A DNA stretch of 64,000 nt from Hordeum vulgare subsp. vulgare (taxonomy: Eukaryota; Streptophyta; Magnoliopsida; Poales; Poaceae), in NCBI RefSeq assembly GCF_904849725.1, contig NC_058522.1, positions 435,579,529 through 435,643,528 of the forward strand. The letters run 5' to 3'. Both the position numbers and the translations under genes were made by a program. A model generated the notes under the pieces. That model did no database searches. It saw nothing but the letters and a program-made list of their open reading frames with translations, and was not told where the DNA came from. Shown here piece after piece: positions 36,401 through 46,365 of the stretch; position 1 is the first letter of the stretch; each line of letters starts with the position of its first letter.

Positions 36401-37046
36401 TACTGATGTGTCCTTTGTTGGTTCAAGAGCCGCCAATCTTCCAGATGACTGCATGCTGAAGCTAAAGGCTATATATACCTTCACCGAGCAGCTATATACC
36501 GGGGGCGTGCTGATGATTAAGGCGGTGATGGGCAGCAAGGAGCCAGTCAAAACCATCAAGAACATGCTCTGCTATCTGTCCACATTGCCTCCTCAAATAG
36601 AGGAACTGAAAAGATCAGTCGCCCGGAAAGGAGTCCTGAACACCCTGAGTCGGTGTTTAGCCTATGCCCCGGAGCTCAAACCAGAAGAAATAGCCGCTGG
36701 CTACCCTGAGCTAAAGGATGACGGGTCAGAGCTCACCAAGGAGGACTACCATTGAGTTATCATAGAATCCCGCTTCTCGGCGACTCAACTCGCAGCCAGC
36801 TTGGATTTGAATAAATACCAAGCCGCATATGACGAGAAGAAAAAGAAGGTGGCGCCTCCCTCGTATGAAACTGCTAGCTTGGTTCCTCGTCGACCCAAGA
36901 ATCCTTTTGACCTTGACATGGACCTATCACTCTTCCTTGATGATGGAGATGAGTTCGTTGCCCTATCCAAGTGTAATTGGAAACTGGGCGACTTACAAAT
37001 CGAAGGCGGAGAGAGCTCAAGGCAAGGTAACTCGGAGGCGGCTTGA
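33421..37046 (+). pseudogene. extra (antisense) multi-exon gene of the gypsy element, putative gypsy-type transposon domain
   Basis: Exon 1 (33421-34533, 371 codons) is open and matches the plant 'putative gypsy type transposon' domain (Pfam PF04195 by recognition), with motifs such as FTDYLERGFKPPGSKFFQDV and a basic Lys-rich tail. It ends at a consensus donor (cagaggtaaaac). Later pieces with splice-like borders follow: 34604-34639 and its extension, a segment near 35074-35531, a coiled-coil exon (about 36067-36342, ESVTQTESALADLRKNLAEQ) and a C-terminal exon in two frames (36408-36755, 36801-37046). A frameshift near 34770 and a TGA near 36754 break it. Function is unknown in the family; it lies opposite to pol, as in Grande/Retand elements. 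Confidence 0.65.
35563..35985 (+). repeat. 71-bp tandem repeat (about 6 copies) in an intron of the extra gene
   Basis: The unit begins ccaagggtcgggtcatc and ends caacctgtagcc. The anchor ggtcatc falls at 35581, 35652, 35723, 35794, 35865 and 35935, giving steps of 71, 71, 71, 71 and 70. Each copy holds CATCTTTTGAAAGATG, a hairpin with a 7-bp stem and 2-base loop, placed between two gggtc half-sites. It lies between coding pieces ending near 35531 and starting near 36067, so it is intronic. Confidence 0.92.
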
Positions 37047-37327
37047 TTCGTCCCTAGGTGTGACTTTAAAAAGACAATCTGATCCTTTCTTTACTGGGGG
37101 ATGACACCCGTTTTGGCCATGGAGCCATGTAATAGCTTGTTAGATTTTGTGGAACAACATTCAGTCAGTAGTACCTTTTGATGGAACCTTTCCTAAACCA
37201 CTTTTATTCCTTGAATCTATGCGTGAATCGCCTTATGTGTCAGGAAAAACATAAGCCGACTTAGTGAGTGTATGGCAAAAAATAAACCAGCCCCCTGGAT
37301 TATGGCAAAAAAAATAGATCAGCCCCC

Positions 37328-38868
37328 TGATACGTCAACAACGTATCTATAATTTTTGATGGTTTCATGCTATTATCTTGTGAAACTTTGGATATTTTGT
37401 ATGCCTTTTATATCTTTTTTGGGACTAACTTATTAACTCAGTGCCAAGTGCTAGTTCCTGTTTTTTCCGTGTTTTTCACCCTTTTCAGAGGAGGATTTTA
37501 AACGGAGTCCAAACGGAACGAAACTTCCAAAAAGATTTTTTCCGAAACAGAAGACGATCGGGGAACTTGAGAACCAAGGCAGGGGGCCACCAAGGACCCC
37601 ACAAGCCCCCTATCCGCGGCCAGGGGGCCGCGCCTCCTAGGCTTGTGGGCTCCCTGGGCCTCCTCTGCCCTAGGTCTTTCGCCTATATATTCCCAAAAAT
37701 TCCAGAAAAATCAGGAGATCATCGAAAGTACTTTTCCGCCGCCGCAAGCTTCTGTCTCCGCAAGATCCCATCTGGGGCACGTTCTGGTGCCCTGCCGGAG
37801 GGGGATTCGGATACAGAGGGCTTCTTCATCAACACCATGACCTCTCCGATGATGCGTGAGTAGTTCACCATAGACCTACGGGTCCATAGCTAGTAGCTAG
37901 ATGGCTTCTTCTCTCTCTTGGATCTTCAATACAAAGTTCTCCATGATCTTCATCGAGATCTATCCGATGTAATCTTCTTTTGCGGTGTGTTTGTCGAGAT
38001 CCGATGAATTGTGGATTTATGATCAGATTATCTATGAATCTTATTTGGGTTACTTCTCATCTCTTATATGCATGATTTCATATCCTTGTAATTCTCTTCG
38101 AGTTGTGGGTTTTGTTTGGCCAACTTGATCTATGATTCTTGCAATGGGAGAAGTGCTTGGTTTTGGGTTCATACCGTGCGGTGACCTCACCCAGTGACAG
38201 AAGGGGTAGCGAGGCATGCATCGTGTTGTTGCCATCAAGGGTAAAAAGATGGGGTTTTCATCATTGGTTTGAGTTTATCCCTCTACATCATGTCATCTTG
38301 CTTAAGGCGTTACTCTGTTTGTCATGAACTCAATACACTAGATGCATGCTGGATAGCGGTCGATGTGTGGAGTAATAGTAGTAGATGCAGAAAGTATCGG
38401 TCTACTTTTCTCGGACGTGATGCATATATGTATGATCATTGCCTTAGATATCGTCATGACTTTGCGCGGTTCTATCAATTGCTCGACAGTAATTTGTTCA
38501 CCCACCGTAATATTTGCTATTTTGAGAGAAGCCTCTAGTGAACACTATGGCCCCCGGGTCTACTTCACACCATATTTTCAGCCTTACTCTTTTACTTCGT
38601 TGCACTTTCCGCCTTCAGATCTCACTTTGCAATCAATCTTGAAGGGATTGACAACCCCTTTATAGCGTTGGGTGCAAGCTCTTTTGTGTTTGTGTTGGTA
38701 CTCTGCACTTGACGAGATTTTCCTACTGGATTGATACCTTGGTTCTCAAACTGAGGGAAATACTTACTGCTCCTGTGCTGCATCACCCTTTCCTCTTCAA
38801 GGGAAAACCAACGCAAGCAAGTCTCTGTCAACGTGTCAATTTCTCGCGCTGTTGTTTGAAAAGTAGCA
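37328..38868 (+). mobile_element. solo LTR of a TGATACGTC-type gypsy family
   Basis: 1541 bp with TG...CA ends (tgatacgtcaacaacg, ending gaaaagtagca), flanked by CCCCC on both sides (37323-37327 and 38869-38873). It is the same family as the array's LTR1 and LTR4, in opposite orientation. No internal domain remains. A homopolymer target duplication is weaker evidence than a mixed one, but both borders agree with the LTR ends. Confidence 0.85.
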
Positions 38869-38873
38869 CCCCC

Positions 38874-39735
38874 TGGGCTATGGCAAATAGTGGTTAAGAA
38901 AAATGAGTCGGGGCGAGTTATAACCAAAGGCCGACTCAAAAATATTAGGAAACCTTGTGGTCTTGCCATCAAGAAATAAAATTTTATTGACTCAGTGAGC
39001 TACGATAGGATAAGACGAGTTTGTAGAACTCTAGTGTTACCCTTAGAAGGTATTTGCAAAAATTCTTGTTGTTTTAGACCGGCTGATCACGCGCGAGTCA
39101 AGCTTCCGTGAAGCAGGTTCAATGAACCAATGGTTTCTCTATTTCCCATGTGTGACTCTAGCCGGTACCTTTTATGTTTTAACCAAGGCGAGTTCAGGGT
39201 CCAAATGACGGATTGACTCGCCCTGAGTACATAGGTCCATGTGGCGACTTGTTCAACACATAGTCCAGTATAACCATTTGTAATGCGGTAATTTTTCGCT
39301 AGCCAAGAGGGTATTCAGGCTGAACTCAATGAGTGGAAGCCCCCAAGTGACCTATGATTCAGGAAAAAGCCGGGCATAGGATCACAGAAGCGTATACACT
39401 CTTACTGCGAAACGACTTGGGGACTAGTAGCCCCCAAGTAAGTCGGCTTAATTCTCAAAACCACATAAGGCGCCTATGTTTGAACCGTGCGACGTGGCAA
39501 CGTTGGTCCTCTTTGGCTTTATCAAGGCCCAGTTTTGAATTAAGTGCAGCATGGCGACTTACGCTCTTTGAATTTGATAGCGTCCATGTTTGACCGACTT
39601 ATAGAACAAAAAAGACTCCTGCTTTCAAAAGCTAAAACGACAAAGGACCCAGAAATTTTGGTTACCGGCTTTATTGCTTTCATAATTCATGGATTACAAT
39701 TTTCTGAAAACTGGTGAAAAAGGGAGCTCATGGCT
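38874..39735 (-). other. Retand-like element, non-coding spacer after pol
   Basis: Element sequence between the solo LTR and the end of integrase. It contains gactcgcc and gagtcgg-type motifs like the rest of the element, but no supported frame. Confidence 0.5.
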
Positions 39736-41943
39736 CTAAGTGTAGTAAGGCCGCAGATGGGCTATGTTCCAGGGGCGAGTTGTCTCAACCTCTGTAGTTA
39801 GCCGATCCGGGCGAAGATCCACCAAATAATATGAGCCGTTTCGAAGATTCTTGCTGATGAGAAACGGTCCTTCCCACGGAGGTGATAGTTTGTGCATACC
39901 AGTATGATCTTGAATCAAACGGATCACCAAGTCGCCTTCTTGGAAAGTCCGGCTCTTGACCCGGCGGCTGTGGTAACGTCGCAAGTCTTGTTGGTAAATC
40001 GCCGATCGTGATGCGGTTAAGTCATGTTCCTCCTCCAAGGCGTCCAACGAGTCTTGTCGCGCCAGCTCGTTGCCCTGTTCCACATAGGCGGCGACTCATG
40101 GTGAATCGTGTTTGATGTCACTTGGTAACACCGCTTCTGCTCCGTAGACCAGAAAGAAAGGAGTAAAACCCGTGGAGCGATTTGGAGTTGTCCTGATGCT
40201 CCATAATACTTACGGCAATTCCTCCACCCAACACCCTGGAGTATGTTCCAAAGGTACCATGAGCCGAGGCTTAATCCCCCGCAATATTTCCTGATTCACC
40301 CTTTCCGCCTGCCCATTAGACTCAGGATGTGCAACCGCGGAAACATCAAGCTGGATATGCTCTCGTGATCAAAACTCTTGCATTGCATCTTTGGATAGAT
40401 TAGTACCATTGTCAGTAATGATACTATGAGGATATCCGAATCTGAAAATCAGTTTCTTCAAGAATTTGACGGCCGTATCTGCATCATAGCTGCTAACAGG
40501 TTCCGCCTCCACCCACTTGGTAAACTTGTCAACCACCACCAATAAGTGAGTCTTTTTAGTGGAAGACATCTTGAAAGGGCCAACCATATCAAGCCCCCAG
40601 ACTGCAAAACGGCCAAGTGATTGGTATCATCCGCAATTCCTGAGCCGGCACATGCATTTGGCGTCCAAATTTTTGGCAGCCGTCACATAGGCGAACGATC
40701 TTCTCTGCGTCTGCGTGAGCCGTCAGCCAATAGAACCCATGTATGAAGGCCTTAGAAACCAAGGATCAGGACCCAACATGATGACCAGAATCGCCCGCGT
40801 GAATCTCATTAAGGATCATACATCCTTCTTCAGGAGAGACGCATCTTTGAAATACCCCTGAGGTGGTTCGTTTGTGTAACTCGCCATTGTGTATGACCAT
40901 GGATTTACACCGACGGACGATTTGGCGAGCTAATAACTCGTCGGCAGGTAACTCGCCTCTGGTGAGATATGCCATGTAAGGAGTCGCCCAGTCTGGAGTA
41001 GCATGAAGAGCCGCCACAAGTTGAGACTCGGGGTTCGGCACTGCTAAATCTTCCTCTGAGGGCAGTTTTACCGAGGGGTTATGCAATACATCCAACAAGA
41101 CATTGGGAGGAACTGGCTTACGTTGTGAACCAAGACGGGAAAGAGCGTCCGCTGCTTCGTTAAGTCGCCGATCGATGTGATACACTTGATAACCATTGAA
41201 GTGACCCACTACATCTCATAGACCTCGTCTGTAAGCCGCCATCAAAGGGTCTCGTGAATCCCAGGTGCCCGAAACCTGCCGTGCCACCAGATCTGAATCG
41301 CCCAGACACCTGACTCGCGTGAGGTTCATCTCTTTGGCGAGTAGCAAACCATGGGGCAAGGCTTTGTACTTCGCTGCATTATTGGTACATGGGAACATGA
41401 GCCGAAGGACATAGCAAAACTTGTCACCTTGAGGCGAAGTTATCACCACACCAGCCCCCGAGCCTTCCAATTGCCTGGACCCATCGAAATAGATGATCCA
41501 ATAAGTATGATCGGGCCTCTCCTCCGGGATTTGTAACTCGGTCCAATCATTGATGAAATATACGAGTGCTTGAGATTTGATGGCCGTCCGAGGCGTATAC
41601 CGCACATGATGGGATCCGAGCTCGATGGCCCACTTAGCAATCCGTCCAGTGGCCTCTCGATTCTGTATGATGTCGCTGAGGGGGCGGAACTAACGACCGT
41701 GATCGGGTGTTCCTGGAAGTAGTGCTTCAGCTTCCGACTCGCCATAAACACCCCAAAAACCAGCTTTTGCCAATGTGGGTAACGTTGCTTGGAGAGGGTG
41801 AGGACCTCACTGGACCGGATACTCCTTTCCTTCTTCCTTCCGCTCGACAACTACTGCCATGCTGACTGCCTTGGAATTGGCTGCAATATACAGGAGCATA
41901 GGTTCCTTGCCCACCGGAGCCACCAACATGGATGGTGAGCTAT
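39736..41943 (-). pseudogene. Retand-like pol remnant: end of RT, RNase H, archaeal-type RNase H, integrase
   Basis: Right to left on the minus strand: the last residues of reverse transcriptase (MLVAPVGKEPMLLYIAANSK near 41920-41870), a degraded first RNase H (41850-41606), a second RNase H of the Tat-clade type (41605-41216, YFDGSRQLEGSGAGVV, GDSDLVARQVSG), the integrase HHCC region (to 40766), integrase core (40587-40369, VDKFTKWVEAEPVSSYDA and FGYPHSIITDNGTN) and C-terminal domain (40083-39736). In the second RNase H the conserved AEYEAL reads AKYKAL, removing the catalytic Glu. Several stops separate the pieces, so it is dead. Confidence 0.82.
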
Positions 41944-42027
41944 CTCAAAAACAATGAACAATCGTAAATTGTGATTTCACCATGGCATGGCTCGTCCAAG
42001 GGTGATTTCCTTGACAAAACCACGACA
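41944..42027 (+). repeat. inverted LTR terminus at the right end of the Retand-like element
   Basis: About 84 bp ending tgacaaaaccacgaca. Its reverse complement starts TGTCGTGGTTTTGTCA, identical over 16 bases to the left end at 31798. A normal element would show the other LTR end (ccccaaca) here. The GTACC duplication directly follows, so the border is genuine. Confidence 0.65.
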
Positions 42028-42032
42028 GTACC

Positions 42033-44603
42033 ACTTACTTGTTGCACTGCCACTTGAGTCATATTGGTATAAAACGCGTGAAGAAGCTCCTTGCTGATGG
42101 ATCTTTGGACTCACTCGCTTTTTAATCGTTTGAGACATGCGAACCATGCCTATTGGTGTAAACGCATGAATAAACACCATGTAGATGGATCGTTTGGACT
42201 CACTTGATTCTGAATCACTTGAGACATGCAAATCATGCTACATGGGCAAGATGACTGAAGGCCTCGTTTTTCCAGTGAGATGGAACGAGTAAATGACTTG
42301 TTGGAAAATAATACATTTTGATGTATGCAGTCCAATGAGTGCGAGGCACGCAGTGAATATCATTATGTTCTTACTTCATTGATGATTTTAGTAGATACAA
42401 GTGTGTTTGCTTGATGAATCACAAGTCTGAAATATTGAAAAGTTCAAGCAATTTGAGAGCGAAGTTCAAGATCGTCGTGACAAGAGGATAATATGTCTAT
42501 GATGTGATCGTGGAGGTAAATATATATCTCACTTGCGAGTTTGGTATACATTTAAGACAATGTGAAAATTGTTTTCACAACTCATGCCACCTGGAACACC
42601 ATAGTGTGGTGGTGTGTCCGAACGTCATAGCCGCACCCTATTGGATACGATGCATACTATGATGTCTCTTATCAAATTACCACTATCGTTTTGGGGTTAG
42701 GCATTAGAGACAACCGCGTTCACTTTAAATAGGGAACCGCATAATTCTGTTGAGATGACACTGTATGAACTATGGTTTGGAGAAACCTAAGTTGTCGTTT
42801 CTTAAAGTTTGGGGCTACGATGCTTATGTCAAAAGGCTTCAGCCTGATAAGCTCAAACCCAAAGCGGAAAAATGCATATTCATAGATAACCAAAACAGTT
42901 GGATATACCTCCTATCTTAGATCCGAAAGCAAAGTGATTGTTTCCAGAAACGGGTCTTTTCTCGAGGAAGAGTTTCTCTCAAAAGAATTGAGTGGGAGGA
43001 TGGTGGAACTTGATGAGGTTATTGAACCATCACTTCGACCAGAGAGTAGAAGGGCGCATGAAATTGTTCCTGTGGCGCCTACACCAGTTGAAGTGGAACT
43101 TGATGATGGTGACCATGAAGCTTCGGATCAAGTTACTGCCAAACCTCGTAGGTCGACAAGGATACGTACTGCTCCAGAGTGGTACGGTAATCCTGTCTTG
43201 GAGGTCATGTTACTAGACAAAAATGAACCTACGAGTTATGGAGAAGCGATGGTGGGCTCGGATTCCGACAAATGGCTGGAGGCCATGAAATCCGAGATAG
43301 GATCCATGAATGAAAACAAAGTGTCGACTTTGGAAGAACTACTTGATGGTTATACAGCTATTAGGTACAGATGGATCTTTAAAAGGAAGACGAACGATGA
43401 TGGTAAATGTCACCGTTAAGAAAGCTCGAGTTGTCGCAAAGATGTTTCCGGTAAGTTCAAGGAGTTGACTATGATGAGACTTTCTCACCCATGGCGATGC
43501 TAAAGTCTGTTGAAATTATGTTAGTAGTTGCCGCATTTTTCAATTGTGAAATCTGGCAGATGGATGTCACAACATTGTTTCCTTGATGGTTTCCTTGAGG
43601 AAAGGTTCTATGTGATACAAACCGGAAGGTTTTGTCGATCCTAAGGATGCTAACAAGTACGCAAGCTCCAGCGATCCTTCTATGGATTGGAGCAAGCATA
43701 CCGGAGTTAGAATATACACTTTTATGAGATGATCAAAGCTTCTGGGTTTATACAAAGTTTATGAGAAACTTGTATTTCTAAGAAAGTGAGTGGGAGCACT
43801 ATAGGATTTCTGATGAGTATATGTGGTTGACATATTGTTGACCGGAAATTATGTAGAATTTCTGAAAAGCGTATAGGGTTGTTTGAAAAGTGTTTTTCAA
43901 AGGAAAACCTAGAGTAAGCTACTTGAACTTTGAGCATCAAGATCTATGGAGATAGATGAAGACGCTTGATAAAACTTTCAATTAATGCACACCTTGACAA
44001 GTTTTTTGAAGGAGTTAAAAATAGATCGGTCAAAGAAGGAGCTCTTGGCTGTATTGTAAGGTGTGGATTTGAGTAAGACTCCAAGCTCGACCACGACAGA
44101 AGAAAGAGAAAGTACGAAGGTCGTCCCCTATGCTTTAGTCGTAGACTCTGTAGTATGACATGCTATGTACCGCACCTGATGTGTGCCTTGCCATGAGTCT
44201 GTCAAGGGGTACAAGAGTGATCAAGGAATGGATCACTGGACAGTGGTCAAAGTTATCCTTAGAGACTAGTGGACTAAGGAAATTTTTCTTGATTATGGAG
44301 GTGATAAAAGAGTTCGTCGTAAAGGGTTACATCAATGCAAGCTTTGACACCAATCGGGATGACTCTGAGTAGCAAACCGGATCCGTATAATGGAGCAGTC
44401 CTTTGGAATATTTCCAAATGGAGCGTGGTAACAACATCTATAGTATGACATAGAGATTTGTAAAGCACACACAGATCTAAATGGTTCATACCCGTTGACT
44501 AAAACCTCTCTCACAAGCAAAGCATGAAAAAACCCAGAACTTATTGGGTGTGAATCACATAGTGATGTGAACTAGATTATTGACTATAGTGCAAGTGGGA
44601 GAT
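42033..44603 (+). pseudogene. copia Angela/BARE-1 integrase and reverse transcriptase remnant
   Basis: The copia internal domain resumes with the Gag-pre-integrase region (ETCKSCYMGKMTEG near 42220). It continues through degraded integrase, then the linker (42934-43419) with the typical RRSTRIRTAPEWYGNP and the RT N-terminus PTSYGEAMVGSDSDKWLEAM, then RT pieces (SPMAMLKSVEIMLVVAAFF near 43485-43540) and the RNase H end (GYINASFDTNRDDSE near 44330). Frames change repeatedly. The purine-rich caagtgggagat just before 44604 is the polypurine tract. Confidence 0.78.
42063..42239 (+). repeat. 89-bp direct duplication in the copia pre-integrase region
   Basis: Two adjoining diverged copies start attggtataaaacgc at 42063 and attggtgtaaacgc at 42152. 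Both contain atggatc(t/g)tttggactcact and tgagacatgc. The second copy carries the CxxC-type motif. Confidence 0.8.
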
Positions 44604-46365
44604 TGTTGGAAATATGCCCTAGAGGCAATATTAAATTAGTTATTATTATATTTCCTTGTTCATGACAATCGTTTATTACCCATGTTATAATTGTATTGAT
44701 TGGAAACTCAAATACATGTGTGGGTACACAGACAACACACTGTCCCTAGTGAGCCTCTAAGGACTAGCTCGTTGATCAAAGATGGTCAAGGTTTCCTGAC
44801 CATAGACATGAGTTGTCATTTGATAACGGGATCACATCATTAGGAGACTGATGTGATGGACAAGACCCAAACTATGAACATAGCATATGATCGTATTAGT
44901 TTATTGCTATTGTTTTCTGCATGCCAAGTATCTGTTCCTATGACCATGAGATCATGCAACTCCCGGACATCGGAGGAATGCCTTGTGTGTATCAAACGTC
45001 ACAACGTAACTGGGTGACTATAAAGGTGCTATACAGGTATCTCCGAAGGTGTCTGTTGGGTTGACATGGATCAAGACTCGAATTTGTCACTCCGTGTGAC
45101 GGAGAGGTATCTCGGGGCCCACTCGGTAATACAACATCACAACAAGCCTTGCAAGCAATGACTAAGGAGTTAGTCACGAGATCTTGTATTACGGAACGAG
45201 TAAAGAGACTTGCCGGTAACGAGATTGAACTAGGTATAGAGATACCGATGATCGAATCTTGGGCAACTAACATACCGATAGACAAAGGGAATAGTATAGG
45301 AGATTGACTGAATCCTTGACATCGTGGTTCGATCGATAATGATATTCATAGAATATGTAGGAGCCAATATGGGCATCTAGGTCCCGCTATTGGTTATTGG
45401 CCGGAGAGTGTCTCGGTCATGTCTGCATAGTTCTCGAACCCGCAAGGTCTGCACACTTAAGGTTTGGTGACGATTTGGTATTAATGAGTTATGTGTGGTA
45501 GTAACCGAAAGTTGTTCAGAGTCCTGGATGAGATCTGGACAGCACGAGGAGCTCCATAATGGTCCGGAGGTAAAGATTTATATATGGGAAGTCATATTTT
45601 GGCTACCGGAAAAGTTTTGGTTTTTTTTGATATTGTATCGAGAAGCTTCTAAAAGGTTCCGAAAAATTTGGGAGGAGTCCGGAAGTCCACCAAGGGTTGC
45701 ACCATGTCCCAAAGGTTTGCATGGCCTGAGGGGAGACGTCGTGGCCTTATTGGGCTAAGCACACAAGTCCCTCAAGGCTCATGCAGCTCGGAAAGGTGGA
45801 AAGTCCACCTTTGTATGGAAGGGAAGGAAGGGGACTAGGATTCCACCTCCTTCCCTTTGGTTGCGCCCTAGGGCTTCGAGGGACTGTTCCCCACGCCCCT
45901 CCAGTATATATAGAGAGGAGGGGCGCCCGAAGAGGACACATGAAGCCCTTGATGCCCCTCTCTCTCCCTAGATCGATTTCTCCTCTAGTTTTTCCGATAG
46001 TGTTTAGGCGAAGCCTTGACGGGATAGCACCACCACTGCCGCCACCACGCCATCGTGTTGTCGGAGAACTCATCTACTACTCCGCCCTCGCTTGCTGGAT
46101 CAAGGAGGCGGAGACGTCATCGAGCTGTACGTGTGCTGAACGCGGACGTGCCGTCCGTTCGGCGCTCGATCGGGAGTTTGTGGGACAGATCGTGATTGGA
46201 TCGCGAAGACGTACCACTACATCAACCACGTTCTTTAACGCTTCTGCTTAGAGATCTACAAGGGTATGTAGATACAATCTATCCTCTCGTATATGGTCAT
46301 CGCCATGGATAGATTTTGTGTGCGCGTAGGAATTTTTGTTGTTGCCCATGGGTCGTTCCCCATCA
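44604..46365 (+). repeat. copia Angela/BARE-1 3' LTR (complete)
   Basis: 1762 bp, starting tgttggaaatatgcc right after the polypurine tract and ending cgttccccatca. A TATA-like tatatatagag lies near 45905. It is the complete reference for the fragments at 6944-8011 and 29190-29273. The 5 bases after it (ctaag) would be the right target duplication; the left one is outside the window. Confidence 0.9.

Larger units (their letters stand above)
31798..42027 (-). mobile_element. Retand/Tat-like gypsy element with antisense extra gene
   Basis: A 10.2-kb insertion in the copia internal domain, flanked by perfect GTACC duplications (31793-31797 and 42028-42032). It contains an LTR at the left, an extra plus-strand gene with a gypsy-type transposon-associated domain (33421-37046), and a minus-strand pol remnant (41943-39736). 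Gag-pol on one strand plus an antisense ORF before the 3' LTR is the known layout of Grande/Retand elements of the Tat clade, as is a second, archaeal-type RNase H. The 5' part (5' LTR, primer site, gag, protease, most of reverse transcriptase) is absent. Both ends carry outward-facing copies of the same LTR terminus. A solo LTR (37328-38868) lies inside. Confidence 0.8.
6944..46365 (+). mobile_element. outer BARE-1/Angela-like copia retrotransposon (host of nested insertions)
   Basis: This is the oldest visible layer, an autonomous-type Ty1/copia element in plus orientation split by insertions. Its parts are: 5' LTR 6944-8011, 2 bases 9795-9796, and 29190-29273; internal domain 29274-31797 and 42033-44603; 3' LTR 44604-46365. 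The first about 605 bp of the 5' LTR are missing, presumably left of the window beyond the gypsy insertion ending at 6943. The 5' and 3' LTRs are collinear where both exist (6944-8011 matches 45209-46278, 1068 versus 1070 bp). The joins across each insertion are exact once the target duplications are removed. Gag and pol are heavily degraded. The LTR is the well-known Triticeae type starting TGTTGGAAATATGCCCTAGAGG. Confidence 0.88.
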
